A DNA stretch of 7,874 nucleotides from Propionibacteriaceae bacterium (lineage in GTDB: Bacteria; Actinomycetota; Actinomycetes; Propionibacteriales; Propionibacteriaceae): the NCBI GenBank assembly GCA_031254155.1, contig JAIRVA010000036.1:1-7874 (forward strand). The letters are read 5' to 3'. Numbering within the stretch: the first letter of the stretch is position 1; the number at the start of each line of letters is the position of its first letter. Under the pieces are notes generated by a model. The model saw only the letters and a program-made list of their open reading frames with translations. It searched no databases and was not told where the DNA came from. Shown one piece after another: positions 1-4,527 of this stretch. Both the position numbers and the translations under genes were made by a program.

Positions 1-309
1 GCCCGGTACGTCTCCACCTCGGCGGCCAAGGGCAAGGTCCTCGTGACCGGCCTCGGTACGCCGAACGACATGCGGAGCTACGTCAAGGACGGTACGGTCA
101 AGGAGTTCGCGCTCTGGAACCCGTCCGATCTCGGCTACCTTGCCTCCTTCGCCGCCAAGGCCCTCATCGACGGCAAGATCACCGGCGCCAAGGGTGACAC
201 CTTCACCGCCGGTTCCCTCGGCGGCTACACCGTCGGTGACAACGCGACCGTCCTGCTCGGCGATCCGTACAAGTTCAACGCCGGCACCATCGACAACTTC
301 GACTTCTAG
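1..309 (+). CDS. Sugar ABC transporter substrate-binding protein, RhaS/LsrB type (3' part)
   Basis: This is the C-terminal 102 residues of a periplasmic-binding-protein-type sugar receptor; the start lies outside the window and the stop is TAG at 307-309. The readable part starts ARYVSTSAAKGKV and runs through VTGLGTPNDM, a stretch FALWNPSDLGYLASFAAKAL and the ending TIDNFDF. The pattern 'GLGTPNDMRSYVKDGTVKEFALW' split around a 'P-DLGYLA' helix, then a G/T-rich beta segment and an acidic-aromatic tail, resembles rhamnose and autoinducer-2 type receptors (RhaS, LsrB). In that family the protein is exported, usually as a lipoprotein in Gram-positive bacteria, and hands sugar to an RhaP/Q/T-type importer. 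The rest of that operon would lie to the left. Family membership is fairly sure; the exact sugar (rhamnose or another) is inferred from resemblance only. Confidence 0.75.
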   Translation, partial: ARYVSTSAAKGKVLVTGLGTPNDMRSYVKDGTVKEFALWNPSDLGYLASFAAKALIDGKITGAKGDTFTAGSLGGYTVGDNATVLLGDPYKFNAGTIDNFDF

Positions 310-344
310 ACCGTCGACAGCCTGCCGAACACTACAAACATTAT

Positions 345-376
345 GATGGGGCCGCCCGCCAATGGACGGCCCCATC
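345..376. terminator. Perfect 10-bp hairpin, probable bidirectional terminator
   Basis: GATGGGGCCG (345-354) pairs perfectly with CGGCCCCATC (367-376) around a 12-nt loop. It lies 35 nt after the stop of the sugar-binding protein gene. There is no U-tract on the plus side (TGGTGCGTC follows). On the minus side the stem is followed by ATAATGTTTGTAGT, moderately U-rich. GC-rich stems without clean U-tracts are common actinobacterial terminators. It could end the plus-strand sugar operon, the putative minus-strand small transcript, or both. Confidence 0.6.
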
Positions 377-383
377 TGGTGCG

Positions 384-524
384 TCACCGCTCGTAGACAG
401 CGGGAGGGGACTGACCGTCCGTCGCGGTTGACGTACGAATCGCCTCTGCCGGATCGCACGTACCGGCAGACCGGGCCAGCGCCGGTCTCCCAGCTCTCTC
501 GTGCGATATCGGCGTGATAGCCAT
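384..524 (-). CDS. Possible leaderless 46-codon ORF, unknown function
   Basis: A minus-strand ATG at 524-522 opens 46 codons ending in TGA at 386-384. The peptide begins MAITPISHER and ends QSPPAVYER, with one cysteine at residue 23 and no predicted membrane segment or signal peptide. The reason to list it is context: a TTGACA-N18-TAAAGA promoter-like sequence ends exactly 6 nt before the ATG, so transcription would start on the initiation codon, and a perfect 10-bp hairpin begins 7 nt after the stop. Against it: about 31 of 46 codons end in G or C, apparently lower than in the neighbouring genes; it uses ATA once and AGA twice; no family is recognised. It may instead be a small noncoding RNA or chance. 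A competing ATG at 529-527 in another frame opens 62 codons but sits too close to the -10 box. Confidence 0.25.
   Translation of the reverse strand: MAITPISHERAGRPALARSAGTCDPAEAIRTSTATDGQSPPAVYER
445..488. repeat. Two overlapping, mutually exclusive hairpins
   Basis: TCTGCCGG (445-452) pairs with CCGGCAGA (463-470) around a 10-nt loop. AGACCGG (468-474) pairs with CCGGTCT (482-488) around a 7-nt loop. The arms share bases 468-470, so full formation of one disrupts the other. The arrangement lies inside the possible minus-strand small transcript. Whether the switch-like overlap has a role is unknown. Confidence 0.4.
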
Positions 525-530
525 GTCATA

Positions 531-560
531 TCTTTACCGTGTTACGCGCCGACGTGTCAA
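531..560 (-). promoter_or_regulatory. Promoter-like TTGACA-N18-TAAAGA
   Basis: Read on the minus strand, a consensus -35 TTGACA (560-555) is followed after 18 nt by TAAAGA (536-531), a 4-of-6 match to TATAAT. The expected start of transcription falls on the ATG at 524. It would drive transcription leftward, away from purL and toward the end of the sugar-binding protein gene. The -35 hexamer overlaps the stem of the plus-strand terminator candidate at 558-581. Confidence 0.4.
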
Positions 561-581
561 GCCCCTTGGGTTGTCTTTTTT
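558..581 (+). terminator. Weak stem plus U-tract, terminator candidate
   Basis: CAAgCCC (558-564, G561 bulged) can pair with GGGTTG (568-573) around a 3-nt loop, followed by TCTTTTTT (574-581). The U-tract is striking in such GC-rich DNA, but the stem is short and bulged. It could act as a second terminator for plus-strand transcription coming from the sugar operon. Confidence 0.35.
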
Positions 582-654
582 GCCCAGGAAGTACGCCCGT
601 CAGGGAAGTGCTGATTTACGCTGTGTCGTCAGCCGGGCGTCCGGCGGGAAGAGA

Positions 655-712
655 TCCGTCTCCCATATGGTGTACGTGGACTGGATGTCCACCGCACCAT
701 GTGGGAGACGGA
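655..712. terminator. Large 58-nt hairpin downstream of purL
   Basis: TCCGTCTCCCA (655-665) pairs perfectly with TGGGAGACGGA (702-712). Pairing continues inward through TATGGTGT (666-673) against GCACCATG (694-701), using two G-U wobbles, then a small 2x1 internal loop, then GTGGAC (676-681) with GTCCAC (687-692) around a 5-nt TGGAT loop. That is about 25 base pairs. It lies roughly 50 to 110 nt past the purL stop on the purL strand, so a purL terminator is the simplest reading. It lacks a U-tract on either side, and is longer than a usual terminator, so a REP-like repeat or structured RNA is also possible. Confidence 0.5.
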
Positions 713-763
713 GATCGCCCGTCCGGGCGTTCGGATGGCGGCACATGGTAGATCAGTGGTTCC

Positions 764-3022
764 TCAGGCGATGAGGCCGAGCGCCGCGGGGATCACCGCC
801 CGCCACTGGTCACGCAACTCCTGAAGACCAAGGGTGAACTGCCCCGTGACGACGAGTTCCGGGGCCTCGCGTACCTCTCCCAACCGTGTCACCGGCAACG
901 CGTGGTCGCGGGCGAGTGCCTCGACTACCGCCACCTGCGCCGGCGGGCAACTCACGAGTACCCGGCCGGCCGACTCGGAAAACAGGGCCACAAACGGGTC
1001 GCCCGGCAACGTGACCGCGGCGCCCAAGCCGTTCCGGAAGCAGGCTTCGAGAAGGGCGACCCCGAGGCCGCCGTCCGACAAGTCGTGCGCCGACGTGAGC
1101 ATACCGCCCGTGGCGGCGGCCGCGCAGAACTCGGCCAGCCGCCGGTGGTGGTCGAAGTCCAGGGCCGGGGGCCGGCCACCCAGGTGGCCGTGGCACACCC
1201 CCGCCCAGGCCGAACCGTCGAGTTCGTCGGCCGTCGTCCCGAGCAGGTAGATCGCATCGCCCGCGTGGGCGAACCCCGACCGGATGCGGTCGGAGACGTG
1301 ATCGATCACGCCCAACATGCCAACCGTCGGCGTGGGCAGGATCGCCCGCGTACCCGTCTTGTTGTAGAAGGAGACATTGCCGCCGGTGACGGGGGTACCC
1401 AGCGCGAGACAACCGTCGACCAGGCCCTTGATCGCCTCCACGAACTGCCACATGACTTCGGGGTCCTCGGGGGAACCGAAGTTGAGACAGTCGGTGATCG
1501 CCACGGGTTCCGCCCCCGTGATCGCCACGTTGCGGTAGGCCTCCGCGAGGGCGAGCTGGGCGCCGGCGTAGGGGTCGAGAAAGGCGAAGCGGGCGTTGCA
1601 GTCCGTCGCGAGGGCGACCCCCAGCCCGGTCCGTTCGTCGATGCGGAGCATGCCCGCGTCCTCGGGTTGCGCGAGAGCCGAGTTGCCCCGGACGACCCGG
1701 TCGTACTGGTCCGTCACCCAGCTCACGTCGGCCAGGTTGGGCGAAGTGATAACGGCGACGAGATCGCGCGCCAACTCATCGCTCGTCGCGGGGCGGGGCA
1801 GGCGGGCCGTCGTATCAGCGGTCACGGCGTCCTGCCACGCCGGGCGGGCGACGGGCCGGTCGTACGTCGGCCCCTCGTGGGCGACCGTCTTGGGGTCGAC
1901 GTCGACGACGCGCTCGCCGTGCCAATCAATGAGCAACCGGTCACCATCGATGACCTCGCCGACCACTGTCGCGAGCACGTCCCACTTGGCACAGATAGCC
2001 ATGAAACGGTCAACGTCGGCCGGGGTCACCACGGCCATCATGCGCTCTTGCGACTCGCTCATGAGGATCTCCTCGGGGGCGAGCGAGGAGTCGCGCAGCG
2101 GTACGGCGTCAAGGGTCACGTGCATCCCGCCCGAACCCGCCGACGCCAACTCGGAGGTCGCACACGACAGGCCGGCGGCCCCGAAGTCCTGGATGCCCTG
2201 GATGACGCCCGCCTGGAACAGCTCGAGCGTACATTCGATGAGGAGCTTCTCCATGAACGGGTCGCCCACCTGGACGCTCGGCCGCTTGGTCGGCCCGCCC
2301 TCGGTGAAGGTCTCGGAGGCCAGGATGGAGGCGCCACCGATCCCGTCGCCGCCCGTCCGGGCACCGTACAAGATGACCTGGTTGCCGAGGCCGGTGGCGG
2401 CGGCGCGCTTGAGATCCTCGTGGCGGAGTACGCCGACGCAAAGCGCGTTGACCAGGGGATTCCCGGCGTACGACTCGTCGAAGACCACCTCGCCGCCGAT
2501 CGTGGGCAGTCCGAGGCAGTTCCCGTACCCCCCGATCCCCGCGACCACGCCCGGCAGGACGCGCGCCGTGTCGGGGGCGTCGAGGGGCCCGAAGCGAAGC
2601 GGGTCCATGACCGCGACCGGGCGCGCACCCATGGCGAGAATGTCGCGGACGATTCCGCCGACGCCGGTCGCGGCGCCTTGGTACGGCTCGACGTAGCTCG
2701 GGTGGTTGTGCGACTCGATCTTGAACGTCACCGCCCAGCCGTCGCCGATGTCGACGACGCCGGCCTGCTCACCGATGCCGGCCAACAGCGGCCCGCGGGG
2801 CGTCGTCGGCGGGAGAACGGCGAAACGCTTGAGGTGGAGCTTGGAGGATTTGTACGAACAATGCTCACTCCACATGACGGAGTACATCGCCAGTTCACAC
2901 GAGGTGGGCCGCCGTCCCAGGATGGTACGAATGTGCTCGAACTCATCGTGTTTCAAACCCAGTTCAGCCCAAGGCTGCGGGGTGTCGGGGGTACGGATCG
3001 CGTCGGAAACTGTATCTGCCAC
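764..3022 (-). CDS. purL: Phosphoribosylformylglycinamidine synthase subunit PurL
   Basis: PurL is the synthetase subunit of the cytosolic enzyme that turns FGAR, ATP and glutamine-derived ammonia into FGAM, the fourth step of de novo purine synthesis; in small-type systems it acts with PurQ and PurS. The 752-residue length fits small-type PurL. Visible signatures in order: ELGLKHDEFEHI near residue 20; MWSEHCSYKSSK at 50-61, with the presumed catalytic His54; KIESHNHPS at 101-109; GAATGVGGIVRDI at 116-128; DPLRFG near 140; then the second half with TDCLNFG, TGGNVSFYN, DLSDGGLGVAL and FSESAGRVLV, reflecting the internal duplication of the AIRS-like fold. The start is GTG: an in-frame TAA at 3034-3032 closes the frame just upstream, and the next ATG (residue 46) would cut into the conserved core. 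No purQ or purS is adjacent; the upstream neighbour is a regulator gene 140 bp away. Confidence 0.97.
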   Translation of the reverse strand: MADTVSDAIRTPDTPQPWAELGLKHDEFEHIRTILGRRPTSCELAMYSVMWSEHCSYKSSKLHLKRFAVLPPTTPRGPLLAGIGEQAGVVDIGDGWAVTFKIESHNHPSYVEPYQGAATGVGGIVRDILAMGARPVAVMDPLRFGPLDAPDTARVLPGVVAGIGGYGNCLGLPTIGGEVVFDESYAGNPLVNALCVGVLRHEDLKRAAATGLGNQVILYGARTGGDGIGGASILASETFTEGGPTKRPSVQVGDPFMEKLLIECTLELFQAGVIQGIQDFGAAGLSCATSELASAGSGGMHVTLDAVPLRDSSLAPEEILMSESQERMMAVVTPADVDRFMAICAKWDVLATVVGEVIDGDRLLIDWHGERVVDVDPKTVAHEGPTYDRPVARPAWQDAVTADTTARLPRPATSDELARDLVAVITSPNLADVSWVTDQYDRVVRGNSALAQPEDAGMLRIDERTGLGVALATDCNARFAFLDPYAGAQLALAEAYRNVAITGAEPVAITDCLNFGSPEDPEVMWQFVEAIKGLVDGCLALGTPVTGGNVSFYNKTGTRAILPTPTVGMLGVIDHVSDRIRSGFAHAGDAIYLLGTTADELDGSAWAGVCHGHLGGRPPALDFDHHRRLAEFCAAAATGGMLTSAHDLSDGGLGVALLEACFRNGLGAAVTLPGDPFVALFSESAGRVLVSCPPAQVAVVEALARDHALPVTRLGEVREAPELVVTGQFTLGLQELRDQWRAVIPAALGLIA

Positions 3023-3034
3023 GTCCCTATTTTA
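3023..3034 (-). promoter_or_regulatory. purL -10 box and probable leaderless start
   Basis: TAAAAT (3034-3029, 5 of 6 match to TATAAT) is followed by AGGGAC and then the GTG start of purL at 3022. The 6-nt spacing places the expected transcription start on the GTG itself. AGGG lies only 2 nt from the GTG, too close for a normal Shine-Dalgarno sequence. I see no convincing -35 hexamer at 16-18 nt upstream. Confidence 0.45.
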
Positions 3035-3067
3035 CAGGGCAGCACTTCCTTGCCGGACCACCGCTCC

Positions 3068-3091
3068 CGGCCGCCCGGCGACCGGGGGCCG
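3068..3091. terminator. GC-rich hairpin between the PucR-type gene and purL
   Basis: CGGCC-g-CCCGG (3068-3078) pairs with CCGGG-GGCCG (3082-3091) around a CGA triloop, giving 10 base pairs with one bulged G (3073). It lies on the 3' side of the regulator gene and about 35 bp upstream of the purL -10 box. A terminator for the regulator transcript without a U-tract is the likely role. Confidence 0.4.
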
Positions 3092-3136
3092 AACCACCAT
3101 AGTCGATACCCCCGGACAGTATGGCGGATCCCACAT

Positions 3137-3168
3137 AAAACTGACTCCAGTTTTGTAGTTTTCTACAA
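3137..3168. terminator. AT-rich hairpins at the end of the PucR-type gene
   Basis: AAAACTG (3137-3143) pairs perfectly with CAGTTTT (3148-3154) around ACTC. It overlaps a second perfect inverted repeat, TTGTAG-TTTT-CTACAA (3153-3168), which contains the regulator's TAG stop (3165-3163). On the minus strand the first hairpin ends in TTTTATG just after the stop codon, so it can act as an intrinsic terminator. The same segment carries one copy of an AT-rich motif also found upstream of the regulator gene, so it may be an operator instead. Confidence 0.45.
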
Positions 3169-4296
3169 CCTTGGTGTCCAGGGTGGCAACTCCCCCACTT
3201 CAAGCGCCCACGCCAGATCCAACCGGTCTTTGGGCTCGTCGAGATTGGCGCCCGTCATGTCCGAGAATCGCCGCAGGCGGTAGCGGAGTGTGTTCACGTG
3301 CATGTTCTGATCCCGCGCGGACGCCACCAGGTTCAGCCGGTGAGCGAAGTAGTTACGCAACGACACCTCCACATCCTTGCCAAAGGCCCCCTCCGCCCGC
3401 AGTGGGTCGAGGTACCGCTCGCGCACAAGCGCCGACAGTTCCGCCTGCCCGACCGCCGCCACCCGCCAAGTTAGCTTGTCTAGAGTCTGCACCTGCGAGA
3501 GGCCGAGATGGTGGCTCACGTGGCAGATGCGGTCGGCGATCCCAAAGGAGTGGGCGATCCGGGCGAGGGGTACCAACGGCCCGAGCCCCACGAGCACACC
3601 GGGCGGCACGGCGGGCGTCTGGGCGACGACGCCGAGGAACTCGCCGTCGACAAGCGCGAGCACCGCCGGTCGGTGCGGCAGACTGCCACAGTCCTCCAAC
3701 CAGGTCTGGTCGGAAGGCACAAAACCGGCCTCGGCCTGGCACCGGACGGCGGCATACGGGGCGTCCACCTCAAAGAGCGGCCGCATCTCGCTCGGTGTGA
3801 CCAGACCGGTGAGCAGGCGACGTACGAAGTCAGCCCGTTGTTGAATGTCGATGAGCTGACGCCGGAGGTTGAGTTCGTTGTACATCGTCACCACCTTCGA
3901 CGTGATTTCATCCTCGAGCCACCACAGGATGTTCGACCCGCCCATCAACTCGTCCGTGAGGCCCGCGGCGGTACACGCACCGAGGAACTTTTGGTGGATC
4001 TGCCAGATGCACAAGGCGAAGGCCCGTACCGTCTCTTCAAGGGGAATACCCGCCTCGTGGCGTTCCCGGATGGTCTTCGCAACCTGGTCAAGATCATCTC
4101 GCGAGTCGATGCGGCGCACCCGGAGCGCGCGGATCGCCGTGGCCATACTGCGCCGTACCGCCAACGCCAAAGTCTTGTCGCTGACCACCTGGTACGCGGG
4201 TAGTTGCTCGTGGACAAGGTCCGCCACCTTCACACACAACACTGGGAGATCGGCGTGCAGGTCATCGAGCACCGCCTCAAGCCTTTCACTGTCCAT
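3163..4296 (-). CDS. PucR/CdaR-family transcriptional regulator
   Basis: This encodes a 377-residue DNA-binding regulator of the PucR/CdaR architecture. The C-terminal helix-turn-helix is plain at about 323-366: LVASARDQNMHVNTLRYRLRRF followed by MTGANLDEPKDRLDLAWAL, matching the HTH_30-type 'NT-RYRL-R---LTG-DL' pattern. Residues 1 to about 150 are helical, with paired WW at 125-126, and resemble the N-terminal RsbRD-like domain of such regulators. The middle (about 170-290) is the CdaR GGDEF-like region. The start is ATG 4296, preceded by AGGAGG 5 nt upstream; the frame stays open to a TTG at 4371 without a good ribosome-binding site, so the shorter form is preferred. It diverges from the GntP-type permease gene across 227 bp, which suggests control of that permease, possibly with its own gene. 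The effector is unknown; purine catabolism, the role of the founding PucR, is not supported by the neighbours. Confidence 0.9.
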   Translation of the reverse strand: MDSERLEAVLDDLHADLPVLCVKVADLVHEQLPAYQVVSDKTLALAVRRSMATAIRALRVRRIDSRDDLDQVAKTIRERHEAGIPLEETVRAFALCIWQIHQKFLGACTAAGLTDELMGGSNILWWLEDEITSKVVTMYNELNLRRQLIDIQQRADFVRRLLTGLVTPSEMRPLFEVDAPYAAVRCQAEAGFVPSDQTWLEDCGSLPHRPAVLALVDGEFLGVVAQTPAVPPGVLVGLGPLVPLARIAHSFGIADRICHVSHHLGLSQVQTLDKLTWRVAAVGQAELSALVRERYLDPLRAEGAFGKDVEVSLRNYFAHRLNLVASARDQNMHVNTLRYRLRRFSDMTGANLDEPKDRLDLAWALEVGELPPWTPRL

Positions 4297-4301
4297 CACG
4301 T

Positions 4302-4307
4302 CCTCCT
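4302..4307 (-). promoter_or_regulatory. Shine-Dalgarno fixing the regulator start
   Basis: AGGAGG on the minus strand (4307-4302), then ACGTG, then ATG at 4296. It is the best ribosome-binding site in the window and favours the ATG at 4296 over the TTG at 4371 in the same frame. Confidence 0.85.
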
Positions 4308-4344
4308 GGCATCTCTCGACCCATCCCCCGGAAACCACGGCAAA

Positions 4345-4364
4345 TTTTGTCAGTTTGTACAAAA
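4345..4364. promoter_or_regulatory. AT-rich candidate operator in the divergent region
   Basis: TTTTGT (4345-4350) and ACAAAA (4359-4364) form an inverted repeat with 8 nt between, and the core includes the perfect palindrome TTTGTACAAA (4354-4363). The segment TTTTGTCAGTTTGTACAA matches TTTTGTAGTTTTCTACAA at 3151-3168 in 14 of 18 positions. It lies about 50 bp upstream of the regulator ATG, where the regulator's own promoter should be. Autoregulation by the PucR-type protein is a reasonable inference, not shown. Confidence 0.4.
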
Positions 4365-4390
4365 CTAGCAATCACCACCCGTCGGTGCCA

Positions 4391-4407
4391 CAAACCCTAA
4401 TGGTTTG
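4391..4407. promoter_or_regulatory. Inverted repeat CAAACC-N5-GGTTTG
   Basis: A perfect 6-bp inverted repeat with a 5-nt spacer (CTAAT), directly abutting the inverted repeat over the -35 region of the permease gene. Position just upstream of the promoter suits an activator or repressor site. Confidence 0.45.
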
Positions 4408-4425
4408 CTTGACGTGCGGTCAAGC
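4407..4425. promoter_or_regulatory. Inverted repeat GCTTGAC-N5-GTCAAGC over the -35 region
   Basis: A perfect 7-bp inverted repeat with a 5-nt spacer (GTGCG). Its left arm contains the -35 hexamer TTGACG. It shares base 4407 with the preceding repeat. A protein bound here would cover the -35 element, which fits repression of the permease gene. A TGCGGT direct repeat (4415-4420 and 4428-4433) overlaps the right half. Confidence 0.45.
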
Positions 4426-4438
4426 GCTGCGGTAGAAA
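4409..4438 (+). promoter_or_regulatory. Candidate promoter of the GntP-type permease gene
   Basis: TTGACG (4409-4414) is a 5-of-6 match to the -35 consensus. After 18 nt comes TAGAAA (4433-4438), a 4-of-6 match to TATAAT. Transcription would start near 4445, leaving a leader of nearly 80 nt before the permease ATG. The -35 sits inside the inverted repeat at 4407-4425. Confidence 0.4.
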
Positions 4439-4455
4439 ATGATCTGTTCGACATT

Positions 4456-4481
4456 GCCGAATACGAAAAGTCGTATCCGGC
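4456..4481 (+). promoter_or_regulatory. Leader hairpin upstream of the permease gene
   Basis: GCCG-a-ATACGA (4456-4466) pairs with TCGTAT-c-CGGC (4471-4481) around an AAAG tetraloop, with one A-C mismatch. The inner 6 bp are perfect. It falls within the predicted 5' leader and could be an RNA hairpin or a third operator. No U-tract follows, so it is not an obvious attenuator. Confidence 0.4.
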
Positions 4482-4491
4482 CAGCCAGACG

Positions 4492-4527
4492 ATGTCCCGT
4501 ACCTTCACGAAAGCGAGACTCTCATGA
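4492..4527 (+). CDS. Possible 11-codon upstream ORF coupled to the permease gene
   Basis: ATG at 4492 opens MSRTFTKARLS and ends in a TGA at 4525-4527 that overlaps the permease ATG (4524-4526) as ATGA. The permease has only a weak Shine-Dalgarno (GCGAG at 4513-4517), so translation arriving from this ORF could help start it. The same frame is open further up to a GTG at 4414 (37 codons), but that lies inside the promoter. No Shine-Dalgarno precedes the 4492 ATG, so translation is uncertain. Confidence 0.25.
   Translation: MSRTFTKARLS

Larger units (their letters stand above)
310..763. other. 454-bp intergenic region between convergent genes, rich in inverted repeats
   Basis: This stretch separates the sugar-binding protein gene (plus) from purL (minus). 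It has no conventional protein gene, but several structures listed separately: a perfect 10-bp hairpin at 345-376, overlapping hairpins at 445-488, a minus-strand promoter-like sequence at 531-560 with a 46-codon ORF, a U-tract terminator candidate at 558-581, a 5-bp hairpin at 632-645, a large hairpin at 655-712 and a 5-bp hairpin at 716-729 (CGCCC-GTCC-GGGCG). A near-identical 12-mer occurs at 633-644 and 723-734 (CCGGGCGTCCGG and CCGGGCGTTCGG), flanking the large hairpin in direct orientation. No tRNA, CRISPR or transposase trace was seen. Confidence 0.8.

Noticed and set aside
310..763. tRNA, riboswitch, CRISPR array or insertion sequence in the gap
   Set aside because: No cloverleaf with a T-loop, no spaced direct repeats, no transposase fragment or terminal repeats with target duplication could be found; only hairpins are supported.
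514..774. 86-codon plus-strand open frame in the gap before purL
   Set aside because: It runs through the U-tract and the large hairpin, overlaps the purL end by 11 bp, has no Shine-Dalgarno and no recognisable protein features.
902..3283. 793-codon plus-strand open frame antisense to purL
   Set aside because: It mirrors purL almost fully, is rich in Arg, Gly and Ala with no recognisable domain, and arises from high GC3 on the opposite strand. PurL motifs on the minus strand are unmistakable.
3171..4203. Plus-strand open frames antisense to the PucR-type gene (209 and 231 codons)
   Set aside because: Low-complexity Arg/Pro/Gly-rich translations opposite a gene with a clear helix-turn-helix.
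4297..4371. Upstream TTG start extending the PucR-type protein by 25 residues
   Set aside because: The added residues cover the AT-rich candidate operator and the Shine-Dalgarno of the ATG at 4296, and no ribosome-binding site precedes the TTG.
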